Of a stretch of 64,000 bases of DNA, positions 26,601 through 35,179 are shown piece by piece. The notes beneath the pieces are model-generated. The model saw only the letters and a list, made by a program, of their open reading frames with translations, ran no database searches and was not told the origin of the DNA. Location of the stretch: contig CBFHXB010000001.1 of the NCBI GenBank assembly GCA_965659685.1, positions 1-64,000 of the forward strand, read 5' to 3'. The DNA is from MGIIa-L3 sp11892u (GTDB lineage Archaea; Thermoplasmatota; Poseidoniia; Poseidoniales; Poseidoniaceae). A program made the position numbers and the translations under genes. Every line of letters starts with the position of its first letter. Positions within the stretch are counted from its first letter, which is position 1.

Positions 26601-27139
26601 AGGCCTTGCGGGCGGTTCCACCGTCGTTGCGCAACGCCGCCTTTGGTCTGGGGTGCACGAAGTGGCAGGTGACCCAAGACCACGTCCTTCCGCATGCTTT
26701 GCCAGGCATGATGACCGGCACCATCCTTGCCATGTCCCGCATCATGGGCGAGGCAGCACCGCTCATCCTTGTCGGGGCGGTCGCTTCGGTCTTCACAGAA
26801 CCAGATGCCTTGTTTTACGTGTCCTACGATGTCGTGCCCTCGGTCGACGCCTGGTTCGCTTGGATTCCTGGGGTCGAGGCTCACGTGGCCAACATGCCCT
26901 TGTTCGCCGATCGAGGGTGGCTCTCTGCGGACCCTTCCCAATTCACTGGCCCTGATTCCAACGACCGAGGGCGCTACACGGTGCTTCCCGTTCAGGTTTA
27001 TGTTTGGACGGGCCTTCCTCAGGTCGGCTTCCAAGTTGTGGCCGCAGCCGCGTCCATCGTTCTTCTCGCCACGCTGGTGATCGTCAATTCGACGGCGATT
27101 CTCCTTCGTGCTCACTTCAGGAGGTACAGCAAGACATGA
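23612..27139 (+). CDS. pstA: Phosphate ABC permease PstA with very long exported domain
   Basis: 1175 residues, about four times a normal PstA. A membrane helix at about 33-52 is followed by about 600 exported residues. These include Asp-rich thrombospondin-3-like repeats at about 458-535 (DLDGDGAIDACDEDLDGDGDNN, DANGDGVHD, DRDIDGDGIANL). Further membrane helices come from about 655, and the permease core from about 890 (AGLRAAFWGSVYVVGYTMLFAIP) contains the EAA loop SSQEALRAVPPSLRNAAFGLGCT. The start is a TTG overlapping the pstC stop (TTGA), with GGGAGG seven bases upstream. It partners with PstC; both share the same enlarged plan, so the two exported parts probably form one external structure. 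The stop overlaps the pstB ATG. Confidence 0.9.
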   Translation: MSAKPDLSDKGLFGTALLPKRNLRRRYVVANVGRAGFIAIALVAGIILVTLLSQIIGESFAPENEVEVDGIRLPTKTVASTQFSWKVETWDDAWTESDLRQGRENVTIEARWTETQYEASGPNGAWTSPEGQQLWDLAEDVERALCSENQAETTFKPKETFRIGNMFSSREYAKYSPGEENRVAVFMRDSAPTPGMGDFWIDTDDNISYVWHGLRWEAVEDDPFLDAVVQHYADQPDASKDGKVWLHYTAEPPLFRGGGDLWFNRSAIDATTFTDIETVNEYNQTSRAWEDVPIDDLPAELLDPILNIEAFEPEFCTKAEAAVYILNSGLSGSYSISEVDHPDGYGVSLVESVQKQDVMTVALTPDGARSTFVELQRDGFMLNDEPIEHLELRASPTSSVNWLFFEHRFNWTVTFTQTDGPSSDARESSYMEIGDFALSSGGQLIRTRFSFAEAGERDLDGDGAIDACDEDLDGDGDNNPVLGHPDLCPGVGMYAVGDGTTQMEYDAWVEYNDANGDGVHDEVIDRDIDGDGIANLVNQQGERTNAETLFREADPDDQRVDSLEEIPEFYAIIAPLAASTCGEKHKSNDPAFAALDCATATTLVDHENSTLFEDGLSAEEFCSAVRMLDQPTWTKRCGAPERLEGTNAADYLDAYTEKAPVVPLLTLISLIGTLVVMRRPGWTLLRLRGMFLSIGIQEMDAKKPTMWSWFSFIKEGGVRLLSVGLRIALLMLGLRIFLVTFSTDLVLIRPFSFVIGGAMVLLGGISVLTGFEALFKLRPDLRTPPAEGLTDIVLFVLKIITTLVALRWILVNGWVVPAVSLLLVVSALSRLTLGGLQLTRTTRIQEDRLSLVVQGRDGWVLGAIVVLIVGLATVPIALNLPFVFSDFPSSEPYRAGLRAAFWGSVYVVGYTMLFAIPLSIGAAIWLEEYAPNNRARRAIQALITNLAGVPAIVFGLFGLAMFLTSRGAGLGLGATVLTAGMTMATMAMPTIVISSQEALRAVPPSLRNAAFGLGCTKWQVTQDHVLPHALPGMMTGTILAMSRIMGEAAPLILVGAVASVFTEPDALFYVSYDVVPSVDAWFAWIPGVEAHVANMPLFADRGWLSADPSQFTGPDSNDRGRYTVLPVQVYVWTGLPQVGFQVVAAAASIVLLATLVIVNSTAILLRAHFRRYSKT

Positions 27140-28293
27140 CACAAACTGACGATGACCGCACCATGACGGTACCGGAACTCTTGGCCATGGCCAAAGAAAT
27201 TGTTGATGCGGACGGTGAACTCCATGAAGCAGAAGAAGATCGGTTGGCGACTTTGGAGGAAGAATACAGCGAGGACGCTGTGGTGAGTTTTGCTGAAGCC
27301 CGCTCGATCCTCAGGCGCGTTGCGGGCGTGGACGGAGAAGACGACGCCCATGAGCACATGCTGATCAAAGAATTGCTTGATGCCCACGCGGGCACGGCGA
27401 AGGAGAGTGTCTCAGAGGACGAGGCGGAGCAAGTGGACGATGCCCATTCAGCGGCTTCTTCCGAGCCACCCAGCGCCGAGGAGCCCTTCGACCCGACGGC
27501 CAACTTACCGGATTCAACCCGCGATCTTGAGATCGACGGTGAAGCCCACATGTGGATTCGTGACCTTGACCTTCGCTATGGCAACGCACAAGCCATCTAC
27601 AACGTCTCGATTCCCATCGAACGCAACGCGGTGACGGCCCTCATCGGCCCGTCAGGGTGTGGAAAATCGACGTTGCTTCGGTGCTTGAACCGAATGAACG
27701 ACCTCATCCCCATCTGCAAGGTTGAGGGTGACATCGATTTGGAAGACACGCGAATTTCAGGCTCGAGCGCAGACCTCGTCAGCATCCGCCGCCGTGTCGG
27801 CATGGTCTTCCAGAAGCCGAATCCCTTCCCCAAGTCAATTTACGACAACGTCGCCTACGGCGTGCGTTTGCACTACAACCCGAGCCGTCGGGAGTTGGAC
27901 CGAATCGTCGAAGCAGCCTTGCGAAGGGCTGCGATTTGGGACGAGGTCAGCGACCGTCTGCACGAGATGGGCACCAGCCTCTCAGGTGGTCAACAACAGC
28001 GCCTGTGCATTGCGCGAACCATCGCGGTCGAACCTGAAGTGATCCTCATGGACGAGCCGTGTTCCGCGCTTGACCCGATTGCGACCGCCAAGATTGAGGA
28101 GCTCATCCTCGAACTGAAGGAGCATTTCACCGTCGTGATCGTCACTCACTCCATGTCCCAAGCCCAGCGGGTGAGCGACTATACCGGCTTCATGTACCTC
28201 GGCAGAATGGTGGAATTCGGCAAGACAAAGCAGATTTTCAGCGATCCACGTGAGGAATTGACCGGCCGATACATCTCAGGCCGGTTCGGTTGA
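27136..28293 (+). CDS. pstB: Phosphate ABC ATPase PstB with acidic N-terminal extension
   Basis: 385 residues. The ATPase domain from about residue 135 has Walker A GPSGCGKST, the PstB-typical LNRMNDLIP, Q-loop FQKPNPFPKS, signature LSGGQQQR, Walker B VILMDEPCSALDP and switch histidine VTHSM. The first 130 residues are not part of normal PstB. They contain two helical segments (LLAMAKEIVDADGELHEAEEDRLATL and RSILRRVAGVDGEDDAHEHML) that resemble TerB-like acidic repeats, then a Ser/Glu-rich linker. The ATG overlaps the pstA TGA. The ATPase energises phosphate import; the extension could bind divalent cations or regulators, which is inference. Confidence 0.93.
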   Translation: MTQTDDDRTMTVPELLAMAKEIVDADGELHEAEEDRLATLEEEYSEDAVVSFAEARSILRRVAGVDGEDDAHEHMLIKELLDAHAGTAKESVSEDEAEQVDDAHSAASSEPPSAEEPFDPTANLPDSTRDLEIDGEAHMWIRDLDLRYGNAQAIYNVSIPIERNAVTALIGPSGCGKSTLLRCLNRMNDLIPICKVEGDIDLEDTRISGSSADLVSIRRRVGMVFQKPNPFPKSIYDNVAYGVRLHYNPSRRELDRIVEAALRRAAIWDEVSDRLHEMGTSLSGGQQQRLCIARTIAVEPEVILMDEPCSALDPIATAKIEELILELKEHFTVVIVTHSMSQAQRVSDYTGFMYLGRMVEFGKTKQIFSDPREELTGRYISGRFG

Positions 28294-28332
28294 AACCCTC
28301 AGGCTGATAGGCGCTCGTCGCAGGGTCCATTC

Positions 28333-28941
28333 ATGCGCGCAACCTTCGCTCACGGCCTGTGGAGCAGCCCGGACAGCAGCAAAGCTGAGTGGTTGCGTTC
28401 ACATGGCTGGGAGGTCCATGCGCTCGACATGCGCAAGCACGGCTGGGATCAAGCCAGCCAAACGCGCGTCGTGCTCGAGGCCATCGACGAATTGGGGCCC
28501 TTTGACGTGCTGATCGGGTCGTCCTTCGGTGGTCTCGCCACCGCCAATGCCGCAGCACAGCGGCCCGACCTGGACCTCCGGTTGGTGCTTCTAGCACCGG
28601 CCTTTGGCTACCCCGGTTTGCTCAGGGCTGACCTTGGCGACGACGGCATGGCGGCCTGGGAAGCGACGGGGGCACACACCTTCCATCCACCCGGCTGGGA
28701 AGAACCGGTCGTGCTGCCGTGGTCCTTCGTGGAGGCGGCCAAGCCGCTGGCATGGCCCGTTTTGCCGCACCCAACGGCCATCCTCCACGGCTCGAACGAC
28801 GTGGTCGTGCCGCTGTCGCACAGCAAGCAGATCTTGGCAGACAACCCCCGTTCCTCCCTTGTCGTGGTCGAAGACGACCATCGCCTTCAGGCCAGTTACG
28901 CCGACATGAAGCGCTTGGCCGAGGCCCTCAAAAACGGTTGA
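28333..28941 (+). CDS. Small alpha/beta hydrolase, YqiA/RBBP9-like esterase
   Basis: 202 residues. The N-terminal HGLWSSPDSSKAEWLRSHGWEVHALDM, the nucleophile elbow GSSFGG and the late HGSNDVVVP (Asp) and DDHRL (His) segments give a Ser-Asp-His triad of the small cytosolic YqiA/RBBP9-type hydrolases. The substrate is unknown. No lid domain or signal peptide is seen. ATG 28333 lies 40 bases after pstB, so it could be read through from the pst operon. A stable hairpin begins seven bases after its stop. Confidence 0.8.
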   Translation: MRATFAHGLWSSPDSSKAEWLRSHGWEVHALDMRKHGWDQASQTRVVLEAIDELGPFDVLIGSSFGGLATANAAAQRPDLDLRLVLLAPAFGYPGLLRADLGDDGMAAWEATGAHTFHPPGWEEPVVLPWSFVEAAKPLAWPVLPHPTAILHGSNDVVVPLSHSKQILADNPRSSLVVVEDDHRLQASYADMKRLAEALKNG

Positions 28942-28947
28942 ATTTCT

Positions 28948-28977
28948 ACACCGATGCAGAAATTGCATCATCGGTGT
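28948..28977 (+). terminator. Bulged hairpin after hydrolase gene
   Basis: ACACCGATGCA pairs with TGCAT...CGGTGT (three-base CAT bulge, GAAAT loop), giving an eleven-pair stem directly after the hydrolase stop and about 20 bases before a TATA-like box. It may be a transcript end, or an operator for the next promoter. Confidence 0.5.
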
Positions 28978-28995
28978 GCCTCACTTTACCACTCA

Positions 28996-29003
28996 TTTAT
29001 ATC
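28996..29003 (+). promoter_or_regulatory. TATA-like box of the mini-protein pair
   Basis: TTTATATC lies 18-25 bases before ATG 29021 and 36-43 before ATG 29039, inside a short AT-rich patch. It is a plausible archaeal promoter giving a very short leader. Confidence 0.5.
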
Positions 29004-29038
29004 GGACCGGCGCCAAGTAAATGGTGAGGAACACACGC

Positions 29039-29209
29039 ATGGACATCTACCTGGAACGCTTTGTGAACGACGCGATGGACCGTCAGGTCCACAGGAACGG
29101 CATCTTTGGGCAGCGGATGCGCAAGCTCACCCGCTCGCTCCTTGGATGCCCTGCGCTGCGGTACGGTGGCACCCATCGGATCAGCAGCCGCACGGGGGTG
29201 AAGGCATGA
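29039..29209 (+). CDS. QVHRNGI mini-protein A (unknown function)
   Basis: 56 residues from ATG 29039, which has GGTGAGG nine bases upstream; an in-frame ATG at 29021 would add six residues. The sequence is basic and amphipathic: MDIYLERFVNDAMDRQVHRNGI, then a Lys/Arg-rich tail with one Cys. The block D-x-x-D-x-QVHRNGI recurs in the next gene with synonymous codon differences (GTC/GTG, AGG/CGC), which argues that both are real and selected proteins. The stop overlaps the next ATG as ATGA. There is no signal peptide or membrane helix. No family was recognised. Confidence 0.62.
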   Translation: MDIYLERFVNDAMDRQVHRNGIFGQRMRKLTRSLLGCPALRYGGTHRISSRTGVKA

Positions 29210-29310
29210 GGGACGCTTGGTTGGACCTCTACATCACCGACATCCTCGATCAGCAGGTGCACCGCAACGGCATCCGCTTCCTGCCACGCTGGCTCCGCTG
29301 GCGCAAGTGA
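29206..29310 (+). CDS. QVHRNGI mini-protein B, paralogue of A
   Basis: 34 residues, MRDAWLDLYITDILDQ then QVHRNGI and a Trp/Arg-rich tail (RWLRWRK). It is translationally coupled to mini-protein A by an ATGA overlap with GGGGGTG upstream. A shared (M/L)D(I/L)Y start plus DxxDxQVHRNGI indicates tandem duplication with a four-residue helical-turn difference in spacing. The short basic amphipathic form would suit a membrane- or nucleic-acid-binding peptide, a toxin-type peptide or a subunit of the adjacent ABC system; none is demonstrated. Confidence 0.58.
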   Translation: MRDAWLDLYITDILDQQVHRNGIRFLPRWLRWRK

Positions 29311-29361
29311 TGGCGCAGGCTCCGTCCCTGATGCACAGGATGCCGCTATGAACATGGGTTG

Positions 29362-29368
29362 AAATACC
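29362..29368 (+). promoter_or_regulatory. Possible TATA-like box before the ABC ATPase gene
   Basis: AAATACC lies 23-29 bases ahead of ATG 29391, in the 80-base gap after the mini-protein pair. This would allow leaderless transcription of the ABC genes independent of the mini-proteins. Confidence 0.3.
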
Positions 29369-29390
29369 AATTTCACAGCCGGAAAATCAC

Positions 29391-30113
29391 ATGATGCTCC
29401 GCATTGAGTCCCTCACGAAGGCATTCGGTTCTGGAGCCAACAAACTCCACGTCCTGAAAGGCGTGGACATGACCATCGAAGAAGGCGAGATGGTCGCCCT
29501 CATGGGGCCGTCTGGTTCGGGCAAATCCACCCTCCTGAACATCATCGGCGGCCTCTTGGCCGCAGACGCGGGAAGCATCGCGCTGGACGACCGTACGTAC
29601 GGCCTGAAAGGCCCTGCTAGCGTGGTCGACGTGCGCCGAAACCAGGTCGGCTGGATCTTCCAAGATTTCCACCTCATCGACGGCTTGTCGGCCATCGACA
29701 ACGTGGCCTTCGCCCTCGAGGTGGCCGGCGTGTCCTCCAAGGAAGCGGAGCAAAGGGCCATCGAGGCGTTGGAGCGCGTCGGCCTTGGCGACCGCATGCA
29801 GTTCGTGCCGGAGCAACTCTCAGGCGGCCAACAACAGCGCGTGGCCATCGCACGTGCCATCGCCGGCGAACGACGTCTTCTCCTTGCGGACGAGCCGACA
29901 GGAAACCTCGACATCGCCAGCGCCGCAGAAGTGCTTGACTTGTTCAAATCGCTCTGCGCGGACGAATCGAAGTCCATGTCCATCCTCATGGTGACGCACG
30001 ACCCTGACTTGGCCTCGAAGGCCGACAGGATGCTGCTGCTGCGTGACGGCCAGACGGTGGCTTCGGACATCAGGAGCGCTTGGGGCCTCGACGAGGGCGG
30101 TGAGGAAGAATGA
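29391..30113 (+). CDS. ABC transporter ATPase, LolD/MacB-like
   Basis: 240 residues with Walker A GPSGSGKST, Q-loop FQDFHLIDGLSAIDNV, signature LSGGQQQR, Walker B LLLADEPTGNLD and VTHD. The DEPTGNLD and FQ(D/N)FxLI motifs place it with LolD/MacB/FtsE-type ATPases, which power mechanotransmission across the membrane rather than solute uptake. The TGA overlaps the ATG of the FtsX-type permease (ATGA), so they are a complex. A second, different ATPase follows the permease. ATG 29394 is an equally possible start. Confidence 0.9.
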   Translation: MMLRIESLTKAFGSGANKLHVLKGVDMTIEEGEMVALMGPSGSGKSTLLNIIGGLLAADAGSIALDDRTYGLKGPASVVDVRRNQVGWIFQDFHLIDGLSAIDNVAFALEVAGVSSKEAEQRAIEALERVGLGDRMQFVPEQLSGGQQQRVAIARAIAGERRLLLADEPTGNLDIASAAEVLDLFKSLCADESKSMSILMVTHDPDLASKADRMLLLRDGQTVASDIRSAWGLDEGGEEE

Positions 30114-33100
30114 GCGAAGAAGGCCGCATGGCTCGCATGAAGGAGCGCCTCGCTTCGCTCCAAGACGCGCCAAACGCGCTCCGGTTGGCCACGCAATCCG
30201 CGTGGCGCGGGCGCGAACGCGGACTGGCCGTGGTCGCCGGCGTGTTCCTGGCCAGCCTTGTGATCACCACGGTGCTGTCCTACGGCGTGGGTTTGTCCCA
30301 GATTTTCTTCCAAGAATCGCTCGAGACCGAAGTGTACGACGCCAAGGTGGAATTCCGTCGTGCGCCCACAGAGGGCGCGTCAGGTTGGACGAACGACACC
30401 ACGGTCTTGCAGGAGGTCTGCAACGAACTGTTGGACGGGTTCAGCGAATTCGAGGATTGCATGGTCGTCCTTGGTCGGCAAGGTCTCCATACGACGTCCT
30501 TCTTCTCCGAGGAGTTTGCCTACGCGCAGCCCCTCGAAATTCTTGAGGTCGTGGACGACACCAACCTCAATTGGACCTCGGACGTGTTTGAGTATCCTGA
30601 ATTGGGCGACGCCGGTCCACCCAGTTCAACGGTCCGTGCGGTGCGCTTCATCGACGACAGCGGCTTCGACGGCGTCTTTGCCGACCGCATCAAGGACACG
30701 GTCATCACCGGCCTCGGGGAGTGGCCCAATGCCTCCACGGCCGTGGACCAGCGCAGCATCATGCTGCCCGCCAGCGTTGCCTCCGATGCACGAGCCGAGG
30801 TCGGCGACGTGCTGGAGTCCCTGACCTTCGCCATGGTCGTGGACCGCAACCTCGCGGTCGAAGGCGGCATTGCCGAGGCCGATTGCCAAGGCGGCGACAT
30901 CAAGCCAAGCGAGAACGGCATGGTCTACTGCCGCGTGCTGGTGACCGTCAACAACCTCACCGTCGCCGGTGTCTACGAAGAGGCGCCTTTGGCCAACCCA
31001 ACGATTCCTGCCAACGCGCTCATCCTCCACCTCGACGTGTTGGAGGAAGCACAGCGTGAAGCCCTGATGAACAACGATCACGTGTACCTCGCGGTGGCCG
31101 TCGATCGCGCCGCCTTGCCGACCTCCTCGACCGCGGACGCGGCCGAATGGCTGGACGACGTGCAGCGTCGCGTGGGTCAAGGCAACTACACCGATGCCGG
31201 CATCTCGCTGGTGTACATCGACATCATCGGCGGCACGATCAGCTTCCTGAACATCTTCCTCGGACTCATTCAGACCTTCGATTACATCATCATGGTCCCC
31301 ATCGTCATCCTCTCCCTGTCCGTGCTCGTGTACGGTCTGGTGCTCTCCCTCGAGCAACGGCGGCGTGAAATTTCGATCCATCGGGTGATTGGCGCCGACG
31401 CTGACCGCCTGCAGCGGATGGTGCTGGTCGAGCTTGGGGTCATGTCCTTCGTGGCGTGGCTGGCCGGCTATGTGTTGGCTCTGGCTGCCGTGCCGGGCGT
31501 GTTGTCCGCCGTCGGATTCATGGCCTTCGAACCGTCCGGCGTGAACGTCAATCCAGTGCTTGGTTTTGCTTCGACGCTCATCACCGCGTTGGCCACCATT
31601 GGTTTGGCGCTCCTGTTTGGACGAAGCCGTTCTCGCCGCTTCCTTGAATTGGAAATTGAGGAAGGCGTGCGCCGAACCAGCGAAGCGGCGAAGCCCAAAA
31701 CGTGGCTCCACGCCCTGTGCTTTGGCGTCGGTGGCATTGGGACCCTCGACACGTGGTTGGAACTCCAGACCAGCGGAGACGGCCTCTATTCGAACTTCTT
31801 CCTCGAAGGGTTGCTGGGCATTTTCGGCCCCTTCCTGCTGTGGATCGGCGGGGCCCTTTTGCTCGGACGGCTCGGAGCCCTCGGGCCTCAGTTGATGCAA
31901 GTCTTGCTCGGTCGAACGCCGTTGCTCAAGGACGTGCGCCGTGGGCTGAAGGGCTCAGGATCGACCGAATCGGTCAACCGCTTGGCCGTCATCATGCTGC
32001 TCACGCTGTCCATCGTCACCCTTGCCGCGGTGCAAGGTTACACGGGGACCCTCGTCGACGAACGCACGGCGGACGCGCAGGTCGGGGGCGACCTGCAGGT
32101 CAGTTTCGAAACGCCCGTCAACATGACCACCGCGCTCGAGGTGCTTCGCGACATCGGCGGTCAAGACCTTGTGGTCTCAGCAACGACCACGCCAAACCTC
32201 TTCCTTCGCACAAGTGAAGGCGATGCGTATCAGACCTGGGTGGTCATGAACGGTTCGGATGACGTGCTCCGATGGAACGAGCAGTCCCTGCCTGGCGACG
32301 ACGTGGGCACCGCCCTTGGCGTCCTGGCCAACGGGACCTTCTCCGTCGGAGAAGACGCAGCGTTCTCCCTTGATTTGTGGGGCAGCGGGCGCGACGGACG
32401 TTCGGACCGTGGCGACGACCTGCTCGAGGCCGGCGACGACCGCTCTGAGGTTCGCCGCTTCACCTACGAAGAGGTGAACATCACCGTCAACACCGATGAC
32501 GCGGGGGGCATGCCTGATCTGAACGTGCTGCTGGAGGCCTACCGCGCCACCCTCCCGCTGGATCTTTCCTACGTCGATTTGTCCGGCAGCGACCTGTCCG
32601 AGCGCGACTTTGGCGTGACCGACTTGTCCCGCACGAACCTCTCCGGTGCCGACTTGACCGGTGCCAACCTCTCTGGCGCGCTGATGATCGGCACCGACCT
32701 CTCCGGCGCCGATTTGTCGGGTGTGGACTTGACCGGCGCCGTCTGGGCTCCTGTGCTGAGTCCTTTCGAGCCGCCCACGCCTGGATTTACTGGCGCCAAC
32801 CTCTCTGACGCCGATCTCACCGGCTTGTTCGGCATCGACCTGACGGGCTTGGACCTGAACACCACGGCTGACCTGACCGGAGCCATCTGCCCGGACGGCG
32901 TGTTGGCCGACGAGAGCGGCTGTGCGGGCGGCTTCAGTCAAATTCCGCCGTCTGCCATTGCGCCGCTGTTCATGGCACCCGGTGCGGTGAACATCACCGT
33001 CACGCCGTATGACCTCGACTTGCGCTACGTCGGCACCCACGAATTCATTCCTGGCGTGCCGTCCGCCACCTTGTCGTCCTCGATCATCATCGGAGAGGGC

Positions 33101-33739
33101 AGTTGGCGCGGGTTCATTGGCAACGAAGCGGTGGACAACCATACCGCGACGACGTGGACCTTTGCGCTGCCCGATGTGGACGGTGACGACCTCAAGGGCC
33201 TGCGGGCCAGCATCGAAGCCGACTCACGCGTGGGAAGTGCCTCGGATTGGAAGACGGCCCACGAAGCCGTGGAACGAAACGGTGGACTGATTTTCGGAAC
33301 GCAAGGCTTGCTGTCGCTGCAGTTCGTGGTTGCAAGCCTCGCCGCCGTGGCCTCGTCCTTCGTGTTCCTCTCCCTGGTCTTGACGCAACGTCAGAAGGAA
33401 CTCGCCATCCTCCAAGCGATCGGTGCGGCGCCAGGCCAAATCATCCGCTTGGTGCTGTTTGAAATCCTATCCATCGTGCTGATGTCGATGGCCCTCGGTG
33501 TCGCACTCGGCATCGGTTTGGCGCTGTCCTTCAACGGGTTCTTCGAGGTGTTTGGATTCATCTTCCAAATTTTCCAAAGCGATGGGAACACGCTCACCAT
33601 CACTCGGAACTTGGTCTATCCATGGGCTTCGCTGGCCTTGGTGTCGGCGTCCGTCTTCGGCGCGGTTGTCTTGGCCCTGCTGATCACCACGCGGCGTACG
33701 CTGGCCGCAGACCTTGCCAGCGTCCTGAAGGGGGAGTGA
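30110..33739 (+). CDS. FtsX/MacB-type permease with pentapeptide repeats in exported loop
   Basis: 1209 residues. A first helix at about 42-62 is followed by a large exported domain (about 65-380), then an FtsX-type helix set (about 385-490, with LSLEQRRREISIHRVIGADADRL). A second half repeats the plan: helix near 625, a second exported domain, and a closing FtsX set (about 1070-1200, with LTQRQKELAILQAIGAAPGQI). In the second exported domain, residues about 822-935 carry A(D/N)LSG-type pentapeptide repeats (LSGADLTGANLSGA, LSGADLSGVDLTGA), which should fold as a right-handed square helix. This is unusual inside an ABC permease. MacB-like proteins export peptides, lipids or lipoproteins; the substrate here is unknown. 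Confidence 0.87.
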   Translation: MSEEGRMARMKERLASLQDAPNALRLATQSAWRGRERGLAVVAGVFLASLVITTVLSYGVGLSQIFFQESLETEVYDAKVEFRRAPTEGASGWTNDTTVLQEVCNELLDGFSEFEDCMVVLGRQGLHTTSFFSEEFAYAQPLEILEVVDDTNLNWTSDVFEYPELGDAGPPSSTVRAVRFIDDSGFDGVFADRIKDTVITGLGEWPNASTAVDQRSIMLPASVASDARAEVGDVLESLTFAMVVDRNLAVEGGIAEADCQGGDIKPSENGMVYCRVLVTVNNLTVAGVYEEAPLANPTIPANALILHLDVLEEAQREALMNNDHVYLAVAVDRAALPTSSTADAAEWLDDVQRRVGQGNYTDAGISLVYIDIIGGTISFLNIFLGLIQTFDYIIMVPIVILSLSVLVYGLVLSLEQRRREISIHRVIGADADRLQRMVLVELGVMSFVAWLAGYVLALAAVPGVLSAVGFMAFEPSGVNVNPVLGFASTLITALATIGLALLFGRSRSRRFLELEIEEGVRRTSEAAKPKTWLHALCFGVGGIGTLDTWLELQTSGDGLYSNFFLEGLLGIFGPFLLWIGGALLLGRLGALGPQLMQVLLGRTPLLKDVRRGLKGSGSTESVNRLAVIMLLTLSIVTLAAVQGYTGTLVDERTADAQVGGDLQVSFETPVNMTTALEVLRDIGGQDLVVSATTTPNLFLRTSEGDAYQTWVVMNGSDDVLRWNEQSLPGDDVGTALGVLANGTFSVGEDAAFSLDLWGSGRDGRSDRGDDLLEAGDDRSEVRRFTYEEVNITVNTDDAGGMPDLNVLLEAYRATLPLDLSYVDLSGSDLSERDFGVTDLSRTNLSGADLTGANLSGALMIGTDLSGADLSGVDLTGAVWAPVLSPFEPPTPGFTGANLSDADLTGLFGIDLTGLDLNTTADLTGAICPDGVLADESGCAGGFSQIPPSAIAPLFMAPGAVNITVTPYDLDLRYVGTHEFIPGVPSATLSSSIIIGEGSWRGFIGNEAVDNHTATTWTFALPDVDGDDLKGLRASIEADSRVGSASDWKTAHEAVERNGGLIFGTQGLLSLQFVVASLAAVASSFVFLSLVLTQRQKELAILQAIGAAPGQIIRLVLFEILSIVLMSMALGVALGIGLALSFNGFFEVFGFIFQIFQSDGNTLTITRNLVYPWASLALVSASVFGAVVLALLITTRRTLAADLASVLKGE

Positions 33740-33741
33740 AG

Positions 33742-34737
<996 letters not shown>

Positions 34738-34739
34738 GC

Positions 34740-35141
34740 ATGGAGGTCCTGGTCCTCGGCCGAACGGTCGTGGCCCTGGCCCTCGGCGGCGCGTTCGTGT
34801 GGATCGGTGTCCAACATTTTCTCGACCCGACGTGGTTCGAGCCAATCGTCCCAGCGGCCTTGGGCGCACCTCGGTTTTGGGTGCTGGCCAGCGGGGTGGC
34901 CGAGGTGGCCGTCGGGCTTGCCCTGATCGTCCCGGCCACACGAGCCTACGGTGGCCTGGCGTGTGCGGCCTTGCTCGTGGTGTTGTACTGGGCCAACCTG
35001 TACATGTGGGTTGAGAACGTGCCTCTGGACGGGAAGACCTACGCCAACGTGTGGCACGTGGTTCGTTTGCTCATTCAAATTGCGGCCATCGCGGGTTGCC
35101 TCTTTGTCGCCGCCGAGCTCCGTTCGGCGCCCAACGCTTGA
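34740..35141 (+). CDS. DoxX-like four-helix membrane protein
   Basis: 133 residues with about four hydrophobic helices. GGAFVWIGVQHFLDPTWFEPIVPAALGAPRFWVLASGVAEVAVGLALI matches the DoxX/DoxX-like pattern (GxxHF-P-x-F-x-IVP). ATG 34740 has GAGG eight bases upstream; a GTG at 34734 overlaps the preceding stop. The family role is poorly defined, with members linked to quinol oxidation or thiosulfate metabolism. It is close behind the ABC genes and may share their transcript. Confidence 0.75.
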   Translation: MEVLVLGRTVVALALGGAFVWIGVQHFLDPTWFEPIVPAALGAPRFWVLASGVAEVAVGLALIVPATRAYGGLACAALLVVLYWANLYMWVENVPLDGKTYANVWHVVRLLIQIAAIAGCLFVAAELRSAPNA

Positions 35142-35179
35142 GGACAGCCCTCATCAGGGGGCTCTGCCTCCGTTCGAGC

